Shown here in pieces: positions 16,547 to 25,660 of a stretch of 64,000 nucleotides of DNA. Both the position numbers and the translations under genes were made by a program. Position 1 is the first letter of the stretch. Each line of letters starts with the position of its first letter. Source of the stretch: Maritimibacter sp. (lineage in GTDB: Bacteria; Pseudomonadota; Alphaproteobacteria; Rhodobacterales; Rhodobacteraceae); the NCBI GenBank assembly GCA_011389895.1, contig JAABTN010000006.1, positions 58,543 through 122,542 on the forward strand, read 5' to 3'. The notes under the pieces are model-generated. The model was not told the DNA's origin. It did no database searches and saw nothing but the letters and a program-made list of their open reading frames with translations.

Positions 16547-17107
16547 ATGAAAAACTATACCAGACGCGGTTTCATCGTGGTCGCCGGTGGCGCGGCCCTC
16601 GGGCTGACCGCCTGCGGCAACGGTTTGGGGTCGAACGGCGCCGAAACCATCGACGCGCGGGTCGACGAGACGCTGCGCTACCTCTACGACAAATACCCCG
16701 AAGCGCGCGCGCTGTCGGACAAGGCCAACGGCATGCTGGTCATGCCGCTGGTGACCGAAGCGGGTCTTGGCGTCGGCGGGGCCTTTGGCCGCGGGGCGCT
16801 GCGCGTCGGCGGGGCCACGGTGGATTACTACAGCCAAGCCAAGGCGAGCGTCGGGCTTCAGATCGGGGCACAACAATATGCCCACGTGCTGTTTTTCATG
16901 ACCGAAGACGCGTTGGGCGAGTTTCGGTATGCCACCGGATGGGTCGCTGGCGCGGACATCAAATACGCGGTGCTGAACGAAGGCGACCGCTTCTCGGCCG
17001 ATACGATGGCGACCTCGAACCCGGTCGTGGCCATGGTCTTTGGCACCTCCGGGCTGCTGGTCGGCGCAACGCTTGAAGGGTCGAAATATACCCGGATCAT
17101 TCCCTGA
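16547..17107 (+). CDS. SYLF/YSC84-type lipid-binding lipoprotein
   Basis: The 186-residue protein begins with a twin-arginine-like and lipobox signal (TRRGFIVVAGGAALGLTAC), so it is probably exported and lipidated. The remainder matches the SYLF (YSC84) domain: ALSDKANGMLVMPLVTEAGLGVGGAFGRGAL.., VDYYSQAKASVGLQIGAQ and a terminal SKYTRIIP. SYLF domains bind phosphoinositides in eukaryotes; in bacteria they are periplasmic proteins of uncertain role. It ends 36 bases before a convergent gene. Confidence 0.88.
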   Translation: MKNYTRRGFIVVAGGAALGLTACGNGLGSNGAETIDARVDETLRYLYDKYPEARALSDKANGMLVMPLVTEAGLGVGGAFGRGALRVGGATVDYYSQAKASVGLQIGAQQYAHVLFFMTEDALGEFRYATGWVAGADIKYAVLNEGDRFSADTMATSNPVVAMVFGTSGLLVGATLEGSKYTRIIP

Positions 17108-17143
17108 TCCGGGACAGGTTTTGCCCGCGCCGGGTCTACGGGG

Positions 17144-18007
17144 TCAGCGCAGCCGCCGGATCAGCGACGAGGTATCCCAGCGTTTGCCACCCATGTTCTG
17201 CACATCCTTGTAGAACTGGTCCACCAGCGCCGTGACCGGCAGCGCGGCCCCGGTCTGTTCGGCTTCGGCGAGACAGATACCCAAGTCCTTGCGCATCCAG
17301 TCGACGGCAAAGCCGTGTTCGAATTCGTCGTCCAGCATGGTTTCATGTCGGTTGACCATCTGCCAGCTTCCCGCAGCCCCGCCCGCGATCGCTTCGACCA
17401 CCGCGCGGCCATCCAGCCCGGCCTTCTCGGCAAAGGCGAGCCCCTCGGACAGCCCCTGCACAAGCCCCGCGATGCAGATCTGGTTCACCATTTTCGTGAG
17501 CTGCCCTGCGCCCACGTCACCCATCCGCTTGATCGACTTGCCGTAGGCCTCCATCACCGGCAAGGCAGCGTCCCAGCTTTCTTGTGCCCCGCCGCACATG
17601 ATCGCCAGCGCCCCGTTTTCCGCGCCCGCCTGCCCGCCAGACACCGGGGCGTCGATATAGGCGATCCCCGCCTGCCCCGCGGTCTCGGCCAAGGCGCGGG
17701 TGACCATCGCGGACACCGTGGTGTGGTCGATAAAGGTCGCGCCGGGCGACATGCCTGCGAAGGCTCCGTCGTCACCGGTGCAGACCGCGCGCAGGTCGTC
17801 GTCGTTGCCGACGCAGGCCATGACGAAATCGGCCCCCGCCACCGCGTCACGCGGTGTGGCCGCGGACGCCCCGCCATGCGCGGCCACCCAAGCTTCGGCC
17901 TTGGCAGCGGTGCGGTTGTAGACCGTAACGTCGTGACCCTTTTCGGCCAAGTGCCCCGCCATCGGATAGCCCATGACACCCAGTCCCAAAAACGCGCATT
18001 TTGCCAT
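17144..18007 (-). CDS. NAD(P)-dependent beta-hydroxyacid dehydrogenase
   Basis: The 287-residue enzyme belongs to the 3-hydroxyisobutyrate / tartronate-semialdehyde reductase family. It has the Rossmann motif GLGVMGYPMAGHL at the N-terminus, the substrate-binding DAPVSGGQAGAENGAL, and the catalytic lysine in GAGQLTKMVNQ. The natural substrate cannot be decided; valine or glyoxylate metabolism are the usual options. It is divergent from the acylase gene with 90 bases between the start codons. Confidence 0.92.
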   Translation of the reverse strand: MAKCAFLGLGVMGYPMAGHLAEKGHDVTVYNRTAAKAEAWVAAHGGASAATPRDAVAGADFVMACVGNDDDLRAVCTGDDGAFAGMSPGATFIDHTTVSAMVTRALAETAGQAGIAYIDAPVSGGQAGAENGALAIMCGGAQESWDAALPVMEAYGKSIKRMGDVGAGQLTKMVNQICIAGLVQGLSEGLAFAEKAGLDGRAVVEAIAGGAAGSWQMVNRHETMLDDEFEHGFAVDWMRKDLGICLAEAEQTGAALPVTALVDQFYKDVQNMGGKRWDTSSLIRRLR

Positions 18008-18097
18008 TGCGGCCTCCCTTGATCATACCCTGATTGCACCTGTCTCCGGCCTCCTTTAATGAACTGGGGTAGCGGACAGGTCAATCAAAGGGACCCC

Positions 18098-20575
18098 ATG
18101 GCATCGCTTTTCAAATGGATGGTGCGGTTGGTGAGCGTGGGGTTGATCCTCGCGGGCGTCGCCTTGGTCGTGGTTTATTACCTCGCCTCGCGGTCCCTGC
18201 CCGACTACAGCGCCAGCCACGACGTGAACGGGATCGGCGCACCGGTCGAGATTGTGCGCGACAATGCCAACGTGCCGCATATCTTCGGCGACAGCGACGC
18301 GGACGTGTTCTTCGGTCTCGGCTATGCCCATGCGCAGGACCGGCTTTGGCAGATGGTCACGATGCGTCGCACGGTGCAGGGCCGGTTGTCTGAATTGTTC
18401 GGCGAGCGCACCGTCAAGACGGATGAATTGATGCGCCGGCTCGATCTTTACCGGCTCGCGCAACAGGCGGTGGCGGTGCAGGACGCCGAAACGCAGCGCG
18501 CGTTGGAGGCCTATGCGCGCGGAGTGAACGCCTGGCTCGACCAGATCAACGAAGAGGCGCTGGGGCGCGGCGCGCCGGAGTTCTTCCTGTTCTCCAACGC
18601 GATCTCGCCTTGGGTGCCCGCCGACAGCATCGCGATGCTGAAACTCATGGGCGTGCAGTTGTCCGGCCACCTGAGCGAAGAGGTGCTGCGCGCGCAAGTG
18701 TCTCTCGCGCTCGACGAGGAGCGCGTCGCCGATATCCTGCCGGATGCGCCCGGCACCGGGGTCGCAGCCCTGCCCGCGTTCGCAAGTCTTTTTCCAGACA
18801 CCGACCCAGCCACGCAATTCGCGGCCTTCAACCCGGCGCCTGAGCGCGCGATGCTTTATCCCGCGCCGCCCCGTGGGTTTGCCGGCGCGTCAAATGCTTG
18901 GGCCGCCGATGCCAGCCGGTCTGCCGCAGGCTCAACCCTTCTGGCCAATGATCCCCACCTTGGTTTCTCGGCCCCGACGACATGGTATCTCGCGCGGCTT
19001 GATCTTGCCTCGGGCGATGTCATCGGGGCCTCTCTGCCCGGTGTGCCTACCCTGCTTCTGGGGCGTTCCGCCGATCTCGCATGGGGCCTGACTTCGTCCT
19101 ACCTCGACGATCAGGACGTGCTGATCGAACAGGTGAACCCCGAGAACCCGAACGAGGTGAGAACGCCGGACGGATGGGCGCCCCTGACCACCCGGCCCTC
19201 GATCATCCGGGTGAAGGACGCAGCCCCCGTCACGCTCGATCTGCAATGGTCGCCCAACGGGCCGATCCTGCCGGGCAACCATTACAACCTCGGCGCGGTG
19301 ACGCCCCCCGGCCATCTCGCGGCGCTGCAATGGACGCTTCTGACCGCCGAGGATCGGTCGATGAGTTCGGCGATCAAGATGATGCAGGCGAAATCCGTGA
19401 CCGAAGGGATCGCGGCGGGCCGGGATTTCGTGGCACCAAGCCAGAATATCACCCTGATCGACCGGGACACCATCGCGCTGAAGACGCTTGGCCACATGCC
19501 GCGCCGGGACGCCGAACACATGACATTTGGCCGGATGCCCGCCCCCGGCTGGCGGGCCGAGAACCTGTGGCTCGGGCGCGAACGCTATGCTGCGAACCCC
19601 GAATTCGTCGCCCCCTCGGGCGGGATCGTGGGCAACACCAACAACAAGATGCTCGAACGCCCCTTTCCGCTGCACGTGAGCTGGGATTGGGGCGACAGCC
19701 AGCGCATTCAACGCTGGCGCACCTTGATGCAGAACCGCGAGGTGCATACCCGCGAAAGCTTCATGGAGGCGCAGCTCGACACCGTGTCGGTCACTGCCCG
19801 TGGTCTTCTTCCGCTCGTAGGGGCCGACCTCTGGTTCACCGGCGAGGCCGCGCCCGAGGGCACGCCGGAACGCAAGGCACAGCGCGCGCTTGAGCTGTTG
19901 GCGGATTGGAACGGCGAAATGAACGAACATATGCCGGAGCCGCTTCTTTACATGGCGTGGATGCGGGCGTTGCAGAACCGGCTGATCCGCGACGATCTCG
20001 GCCCGCTGGCCGACGCCTTTTCGCATGTCGAGCCGCTGTTCATCGAGCGGGTGTTTCGCGACGTGAACGGGGCCAGCGCGTGGTGCGATGTCCGCCAATC
20101 CGCGCCGGTCGAAACCTGCACCGACATGGCCCGCGCCGCGCTTGACGACGCGATCCTGTGGATCGACGAACGCTACGGCGGCGCGCAAGAGGCGCTGCGT
20201 TGGGGCAATGCCCATATTGCGACGCATGATCACGCGGTGCTGGGCGAGGTTCCGGTTCTCAAGTGGTTCGTGAACATTCGCCAAAGCACCTCGGGCGGGG
20301 ACAACACGCTGATGCGGGGGCGCACCTCGGGGCGCGAGCCGGACCCGTTCATGAACGTCCATGGCGCGGGCTATCGCGGGATTTACGATTTTGCCGATCC
20401 GGACAGTTCGCTTTTCGTGACCTCGACCGGCCAATCCGGGCATTTCCTGTCGCGCCACTACGAAGATCTGGGGGAGCTTTGGCGGCGTGGAGAATACATC
20501 CCCATGTCGCTCGACCCCGAGCTTGCCCGCGCGGCGTCGGTGGGCACAACGGTGCTCTCGCCCGCGCGCCCCTAG
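18098..20575 (+). CDS. penicillin acylase-family Ntn hydrolase
   Basis: An 825-residue precursor of the N-terminal nucleophile amidases, which cleave acyl amides such as penicillins or acyl-homoserine lactones. It has an N-terminal membrane anchor/signal (about residues 8-28), an alpha chain with the FGLGYAHAQDRLWQM motif, and a self-cleavage site at GASNAW, where Ser265 becomes the nucleophile of the beta chain. Conserved beta-chain segments NDPHLGF and GTSGG-like regions are visible. It probably matures in the periplasm. AAGGGA precedes the ATG at 18098; an earlier ATG at 18059 lacks support. Quorum quenching is possible, but the substrate is unknown. Confidence 0.92.
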   Translation: MASLFKWMVRLVSVGLILAGVALVVVYYLASRSLPDYSASHDVNGIGAPVEIVRDNANVPHIFGDSDADVFFGLGYAHAQDRLWQMVTMRRTVQGRLSELFGERTVKTDELMRRLDLYRLAQQAVAVQDAETQRALEAYARGVNAWLDQINEEALGRGAPEFFLFSNAISPWVPADSIAMLKLMGVQLSGHLSEEVLRAQVSLALDEERVADILPDAPGTGVAALPAFASLFPDTDPATQFAAFNPAPERAMLYPAPPRGFAGASNAWAADASRSAAGSTLLANDPHLGFSAPTTWYLARLDLASGDVIGASLPGVPTLLLGRSADLAWGLTSSYLDDQDVLIEQVNPENPNEVRTPDGWAPLTTRPSIIRVKDAAPVTLDLQWSPNGPILPGNHYNLGAVTPPGHLAALQWTLLTAEDRSMSSAIKMMQAKSVTEGIAAGRDFVAPSQNITLIDRDTIALKTLGHMPRRDAEHMTFGRMPAPGWRAENLWLGRERYAANPEFVAPSGGIVGNTNNKMLERPFPLHVSWDWGDSQRIQRWRTLMQNREVHTRESFMEAQLDTVSVTARGLLPLVGADLWFTGEAAPEGTPERKAQRALELLADWNGEMNEHMPEPLLYMAWMRALQNRLIRDDLGPLADAFSHVEPLFIERVFRDVNGASAWCDVRQSAPVETCTDMARAALDDAILWIDERYGGAQEALRWGNAHIATHDHAVLGEVPVLKWFVNIRQSTSGGDNTLMRGRTSGREPDPFMNVHGAGYRGIYDFADPDSSLFVTSTGQSGHFLSRHYEDLGELWRRGEYIPMSLDPELARAASVGTTVLSPARP

Positions 20576-20957
20576 GGGCCAAGACCCGCAGACCATCTTT
20601 CGACACCAGATGCCGCCTGAACGTGACGCGACGTCATGAATTTGTCATGAATAAAAGGGGCCGGGATATAGCCACCTGATTTGAGATATTTTTTGACCAT
20701 TTGGTTAATAACATGATGCTGCACAGAAGCGTAACCGACCTCAAAACGCTCAGAAATTCCTGTAAATCCGCCGCCATTATCTTTATAGGGGCGCAACGGC
20801 TTTGCGTGCGATTCGTCGCGCGTGGGGTTACGCCGCCACTCGCGGCGCAGGTCGTCTGACCACTCCAGCCCTCTTGTGGCGGGCGGCCTGCTCCGGGGGG
20901 GCGGCTTCTTGGCACGGGCGCGGGCCAAGGGATGGCCACCAACGTGCCGCGCCAGCG
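20576..20957. other. 382-base gap between convergent genes, partly AT-rich
   Basis: The gap separates the ends of the acylase and hflX genes. Its middle (about 20635-20800) is clearly AT-rich for this genome. One minus-strand frame reads through it with plausible residues (for example PYKDNGGGFTGISERFE and VINQMVKKYLKSGGYIPAPF) but has no good start, so I do not call a gene. It may be a decayed gene or an RNA. Confidence 0.4.
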
Positions 20958-22244
20958 TTATCCGGCGACATCCTTGGCATATTGCGCCGCCTGCTTCCGG
21001 CTCCACCGCAGGTCGAGATCCCATCCGGTTTCGGTCTGACGCTCATCTTCGACCACGCCCGCCTCGTGTAACCACGCGCGGTTTCGCCCTTGGGCAAAGG
21101 TCAAAGACAGCCCCTCGTGAAAGGTGTCTTGTGCCAAGGCGGTATCAACCGCCGCGTAAAGCCGGTCGATCCCCTCGCCTGTCAGGGCCGAGAGCGCAAC
21201 GACCTCGTCCCGGCGCGCGGCTTCGGTCAAGCGCGCCTCTTGCTCTTCCGGGGCAAGGAGGTCGATCTTGTTCCAGACCTCGATTTGGGGAACCTCCTGC
21301 GACACGCCGAGATCCCCCATGATCGCATGCACGTCTTCGGCCTGTTCCGCCGTCTCGTCGTGCGAAATATCGCGCACATGGATGATGAGATCGGCCCCCA
21401 GAACCTCTTCCAACGTGGCGCGAAAGGCCGCAACAAGCTGCGTGGGCAGGTCCGAGATGAACCCAACGGTATCGGACAGGATCACCTGTTGCCCGCCCGG
21501 CAGGTCGATGGACCGCATCGTCGGGTCGAGCGTGGCGAACAACATGTCACGCGCCATCACCTCGGCCCCGGTCATCCGGTTGAAAAGCGTCGATTTCCCC
21601 GCATTGGTATAACCCACAAGCGCGACCACAGGAAACGGCACCTTGGCGCGCGCCGCACGATGCAGTTCCCGGGTTTTCACGACCTTGGCCAATTGTTTGC
21701 GCAGCCGGGTCAATTGTTCGTCAATCGCGCGCCGGTCGGCCTCGATCTGGGTTTCCCCCGGCCCGCCGACAAAGCCCAGCCCGCCACGCTGGCGTTCAAG
21801 GTGGGTCCAGGCGCGCACAAGCCGCGTGCGCTGATAGCTTAGCGCGGCCATTTCGACCTGCAACACGCCTTCGCGCGTCGCCGCCCGGTCCGAGAAAATC
21901 TCAAGGATCAGCCCGGTGCGATCGAGGATCTTGACCTTCCACGCCTTTTCCAGATTGCGCTGCTGCACCGGCGACACCGGCCCGTCGATCAGCACAAGCT
22001 CGGCCTCGGCCTCCCGAAGCCGCGCGCCCAATTCCTCGGTCTTGCCGGTGCCAAAGAGATGGCCGGGATGCGGTTTGGCAAGGCGCACGATCTCGCGCCC
22101 CACGACCGTGAGGTCGGGCAGCGCGTGGGCAAGCGACACCGCCTCGTCCAACGCCGGGCCGGGCGCACGACGTTCTTGGTCCGATGTCAGTTCGGGGTGG
22201 ATCACATAAGCGCGGGTATCCCGCGGCCCAAGCTCATGTTCCAA
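20958..22244 (-). CDS. hflX: ribosome-associated GTPase HflX
   Basis: HflX binds the 50S subunit and splits stalled ribosomes under stress. The protein (428 residues with the chosen start) has the HflX N-domain (PHPGHLFGTGKTEELGARL, LVLIDGPVSPVQQRNLEKAW), the Gly-rich helical linker GGLGFVGGPGETQIEADRR, and a GTPase domain with P-loop GYTNAGKST, DTVGF and NKID. No ATG lies between the end of hfq and the conserved region; a TTG at 22244, one base after the hfq stop, gives a normal length. A longer frame beginning inside hfq is unlikely. The hfq-hflX order is widely conserved. Confidence 0.93.
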   Translation of the reverse strand: MEHELGPRDTRAYVIHPELTSDQERRAPGPALDEAVSLAHALPDLTVVGREIVRLAKPHPGHLFGTGKTEELGARLREAEAELVLIDGPVSPVQQRNLEKAWKVKILDRTGLILEIFSDRAATREGVLQVEMAALSYQRTRLVRAWTHLERQRGGLGFVGGPGETQIEADRRAIDEQLTRLRKQLAKVVKTRELHRAARAKVPFPVVALVGYTNAGKSTLFNRMTGAEVMARDMLFATLDPTMRSIDLPGGQQVILSDTVGFISDLPTQLVAAFRATLEEVLGADLIIHVRDISHDETAEQAEDVHAIMGDLGVSQEVPQIEVWNKIDLLAPEEQEARLTEAARRDEVVALSALTGEGIDRLYAAVDTALAQDTFHEGLSLTFAQGRNRAWLHEAGVVEDERQTETGWDLDLRWSRKQAAQYAKDVAG

Positions 22245-22245
22245 G

Positions 22246-22482
22246 TCAGCTATCGTCGCCGTTATAAAGGTCGATCGGCTGAGCGGGCATGATCGTGGAG
22301 ATCGCGTGCTTGTAGACAAGCTGGCTCTGCCCGTCCCGCTTGAGCAGCACGCAGAAGTTGTCGAACCACGAAATCACACCCTGAAGCTTCACACCGTTGA
22401 TCAGGAAGATCGTCACCGGAACCTTCGCTTTTCGGACATGGTTCAGGAATGCATCCTGCAAATTCTGTTTGTCGGCAGCCAT
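22246..22482 (-). CDS. hfq: RNA chaperone Hfq
   Basis: Hfq forms a hexameric ring that pairs small RNAs with mRNAs. At 78 residues it has the Sm1 motif ([20 protein letters not shown]), Sm2-type YKHAIST and INGVKLQG, with a short acidic C-terminus. The ATG at 22482 (MAADKQNLQ) follows AAGGGA; an upstream ATG at 22539 would add an unusual extension. The gene is followed directly by hflX. Its leader contains a perfect stem-loop. Confidence 0.97.
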   Translation of the reverse strand: MAADKQNLQDAFLNHVRKAKVPVTIFLINGVKLQGVISWFDNFCVLLKRDGQSQLVYKHAISTIMPAQPIDLYNGDDS

Positions 22483-22507
22483 CGCTTGTTTCCCTTGTTT
22501 TCTCGTG

Positions 22508-22524
22508 CTGCCGGTCCCCGGCAG
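22508..22524 (-). promoter_or_regulatory. stem-loop in the hfq leader
   Basis: CTGCCGG and CCGGCAG form a perfect 7-bp stem around a three-base loop, about 25 bases before the hfq ATG. There is no T tract. It could be a regulatory or processing element of the hfq transcript. Confidence 0.4.
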
Positions 22525-22649
22525 GTATCTCTTGCTCATTTAATACTAATAGTGATCGGTGGAATTTAAACCCCCGATTTTGGCCCCGTTGCCACGGTGC
22601 AGCATTTTCGGCCACGCGGGGCACCGACCAAGCACGCCCGAAGCCGCCC

Positions 22650-24176
22650 TTAGCGTTTGCGCGCCCGCCAAATATCCGGGCTCAGTAGCGCAATGATGGC
22701 GAGCGTCTCAAGCCGGCCCAGAACCATGGCGCAGGTCAGGACGATCTTGCCCGACAGCGACAGGGCCGCGTAGCGGATCGGTTCGGACCCCGCGATTTCG
22801 GCCAGCGGCCCGGTGGTGGTCAGCGCCGCCACGGTCAGAACCACCGCCTGTTCAAAGGTCTCGCCCGTGAAGGAAAACGCGATCATCACCAGCGCGACCG
22901 ACAGGGTCATCAGCATGAAAAACACCCAAGCCATATAGGCCCCGCCCCGCCGGATGTGGCGCGCTTCCGAGCCGGAGCCCGCCACCGAGCTTGGATGCAC
23001 CAGCTTGTCCAGTTCCCGTCGCCCATGTTGATAGAGCGAATAGACGCGCAAAAGCTTGGCCCCGCCCGCCGTGGTCGCCACGCCGCCGCCCACGAGCGCG
23101 AGGCCCATGAGGATCAGCCCCTGTGTCGACAGGCCCGACCAGATTTGCGAACCATCCCATGCGGCCGAGACAAAGCCCGTGGTGGTCAGGAACGACAGGA
23201 CCGTGAACACCGCCCCCCAGAGCGCGCCGAGACCGGACCAGAGCGTCATGTCAGAGGCGACCTCGAAGGCCCCGATGAAGTGGCGCAGGAACAGAAAGAG
23301 CGGCACCACCGTGACGATGAACATCGCGAGCCGCACCTCGGGGTCACGCGAAAACTGCACGATCTCCGCCCCCTGCCCGTCGCGCGAGAACGCAAGCCGC
23401 GACACCGCGAAGATGAAAAAGACCGCCACCATCACCTCGCCCCCATAGGACGCGGTGCTGCCCGCGATGCCCCCGACCGGCGAAATGCCCGAGGTCGACA
23501 TGGTGGACATGGCGTGACACAGGGCCACGAAGGGCGTGTCACCGACCAAGATCAGCCCAAGCCAAAGCACGGCGGTCAGCCCGGTGTAGACCGGGAAAAG
23601 CCGCGCGGCATAGGTTCTGAGCCGCGCCGAAAGATCGGCCACCTTTTCGATCTGGGTGACCTGTGCGCCATCGGTTGCAATGCGGCGGGCGCGCACCTCG
23701 AACCCGCCAAGCGCCATGGGGGCCAGCACCGCGATGGCGCTGATCCAGATGAACAGGCCGCCAAGCCACCCCACGGTCGCACGCCACAAGTGGACCGAAG
23801 GCGGCAGGCGCCCGGAGTCGGGAAACAGCGTCGCACCTGTGGTGGTGAGCGAGGACACCATTTCGACATAGGCATTGAGAAAACTGGTGTTGCGCACCGC
23901 CTGCTGAAACGGCACCGCCAACAGGAGCGGCAGGATCACGAAGAGCGCGAGAAGCGACAGAAGGTGGCGCCGGGGGCGGTCAGAGCGGTCCTGCCCCTGC
24001 GACGCCAGTGCGAGCAGGAGGGCAAGACAGGCGGTGAGCCCGGCATAAAGAAAGAACGTCCCCGCCACCCATGTGTCGGCAGTGGCCAGCGCATGCGCAC
24101 CCGGGAGCATCATGGCGATGGCCGACATGGCGATCACGATCACGAGCAACGGAAGTCTGGCGATCTGGTCGAACAC
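22650..24176 (-). CDS. trkH: Trk potassium uptake channel subunit TrkH
   Basis: TrkH is the ion-conducting subunit of the low-affinity K+ uptake system; the gene for its regulator TrkA lies immediately upstream. The 508 residues have four repeated membrane-pore-membrane units; loop sequences such as SSLTTTGATLFPDSG, CHAMSTMSTSGISPVGG, SFLTTTGFVSAAWDG and VAALTTTGPLAEIAG are the selectivity-filter regions. The start is taken as GTG at 24176 (VFDQIARLP), preceded by GAGG at eight bases; a longer frame overlapping trkA is unlikely. Confidence 0.93.
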   Translation of the reverse strand: MFDQIARLPLLVIVIAMSAIAMMLPGAHALATADTWVAGTFFLYAGLTACLALLLALASQGQDRSDRPRRHLLSLLALFVILPLLLAVPFQQAVRNTSFLNAYVEMVSSLTTTGATLFPDSGRLPPSVHLWRATVGWLGGLFIWISAIAVLAPMALGGFEVRARRIATDGAQVTQIEKVADLSARLRTYAARLFPVYTGLTAVLWLGLILVGDTPFVALCHAMSTMSTSGISPVGGIAGSTASYGGEVMVAVFFIFAVSRLAFSRDGQGAEIVQFSRDPEVRLAMFIVTVVPLFLFLRHFIGAFEVASDMTLWSGLGALWGAVFTVLSFLTTTGFVSAAWDGSQIWSGLSTQGLILMGLALVGGGVATTAGGAKLLRVYSLYQHGRRELDKLVHPSSVAGSGSEARHIRRGGAYMAWVFFMLMTLSVALVMIAFSFTGETFEQAVVLTVAALTTTGPLAEIAGSEPIRYAALSLSGKIVLTCAMVLGRLETLAIIALLSPDIWRARKR

Positions 24177-24186
24177 CCCGCGCGCC

Positions 24187-25563
24187 TCAGAAATACTCGA
24201 TCGAGACCTGCAACAGGCGCTCGACCTCGGGCACGTCGCCGGCCATGGCAAAGAGCACGAGCACATCGTTCTCGTCGATCCGGGTCGAGGCCACCGGTTT
24301 CACGTATTTGTCGCCCTTGAGCAGACCGCCCACCAGCACGCCTTCCGGGAAATCAATATCGCGCACCAGCTGGCCCGCGATGGGCGAGGTCGACATCACC
24401 TGTGCCTCGATCACCTCGGCTTCCGCGTCACCGATTGAATAGACCCCGCGCACCCGGCCATGGCGGATGTGGCGCAGGATCGAGGACACCGTGGTCTGGC
24501 GCGGGTTGATATAGGCGTCGATGCCCAGCGGGTCCATCAACGGCACCAGCGACGGGTCGTTGACCAAACAGATCGACATCGGGCACCCCAGAACGCGGGC
24601 GCGCACCGAGGCGAGCATGTTGACCTTGTCGTCGGATGTGACCGCAAGGATCGCATCGGCCCGCGTCACCCCGGCTTCCTTGAGCAATTCGCGGTCCATG
24701 CCGTTGCCGTGCAGAACCACGGTGCGTTCCAGCGAATCTGCCGCACTCTCTGCGATCCCCCGGTCAAGTTCGATGATCCGGGCGCGGATCCGATCGCTGC
24801 GGCTTTCCAACGACTTGGCCACGGCGCGCCCCACGTTGCCGCCGCCCAAGATCACCACCCGTTCCTGCCGCCGCACCTGTTTGCCGAAAATCTCAAGCGT
24901 GCGGTTCACGTCCTTGGTTTCCGAGAAGGCATAGATCTGGTCGCCGGGGAACAGCTGGTCATTGGGTTCGGGGGCAAACAACGTGCCTTCGCGGCGCACC
25001 CCGACGACGAGCGCGTTCAGGGTCGAGAACAGGTCGGTCAATTGGCGCAACGGCGTGTTGATCACCGGGCAATCTTCGTCGATCGCGATCCCCAACAGCG
25101 TGGCGCGCGTATTCAGGAACCGTTCGGTGTCGAACGCCGTCGGGGCCTGCAAGCGCCGCAACGCCGCCTCGGCCACCTCGCGTTCCGGGCTGATCACCAC
25201 GTCGATGGGCAGGTGGTTTTGCCGGTAGAGATCGCTGTAGATCGCGTTGAGATAGCTTTGGGCCCGCAAGCGCGCGATCTTGCGTGGCACCGCGAACACG
25301 GAATGCGCGACCTGGCAGGTGACCATGTTCACCTCGTCCGAATAGGTCGCGGCGATCACCATGTCGGCATCCCGCGCCCCGGCCTGGTCCAGCACATCGG
25401 GATAGGAGGCAAAGCCGGTGATCCCCTGCACGTCCAGCGTCTCGGTCGCCCGCGCAACAAGGTCGGGGTTGTTGTCGACGACGGTGACGTCGTTTTGCTC
25501 GCCCGACAGGTGGCGCGCGATTTGCCAGCCAACCTGGCCCGCGCCGCAGATGATGACCTTCAT
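24187..25563 (-). CDS. trkA: Trk system K+ uptake regulatory protein TrkA
   Basis: TrkA is the cytosolic NAD(H)/ATP-binding gating ring of TrkH. At 458 residues it has two RCK units, each a Rossmann fold (MKVIICGAGQVGWQIARHL and VVILGGGNVGRAVAKSL) followed by a TrkA-C domain. The conserved acidic ends of the second strands (VVDNNPDL, IIELDRG) are present. trkH begins 10 bases after its stop. It lies 97 bases downstream of ntrX on the same strand, a neighbourhood conserved in alphaproteobacteria. Confidence 0.97.
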   Translation of the reverse strand: MKVIICGAGQVGWQIARHLSGEQNDVTVVDNNPDLVARATETLDVQGITGFASYPDVLDQAGARDADMVIAATYSDEVNMVTCQVAHSVFAVPRKIARLRAQSYLNAIYSDLYRQNHLPIDVVISPEREVAEAALRRLQAPTAFDTERFLNTRATLLGIAIDEDCPVINTPLRQLTDLFSTLNALVVGVRREGTLFAPEPNDQLFPGDQIYAFSETKDVNRTLEIFGKQVRRQERVVILGGGNVGRAVAKSLESRSDRIRARIIELDRGIAESAADSLERTVVLHGNGMDRELLKEAGVTRADAILAVTSDDKVNMLASVRARVLGCPMSICLVNDPSLVPLMDPLGIDAYINPRQTTVSSILRHIRHGRVRGVYSIGDAEAEVIEAQVMSTSPIAGQLVRDIDFPEGVLVGGLLKGDKYVKPVASTRIDENDVLVLFAMAGDVPEVERLLQVSIEYF

Positions 25564-25660
25564 CCAAATGTCTCCGGTTTTGGTCGCTCAAGCCTTGTCA
25601 CTTTGCCACGTGGGCGTCAATCAGCGACGCACCGGCATAATGACGGATTAGGCGAGAGGA

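Noticed and set aside
18932..20596. A 554-residue minus-strand frame opposite the acylase gene
   Set aside because: Antisense artefact rich in Arg and His; the plus-strand acylase is complete and well conserved.
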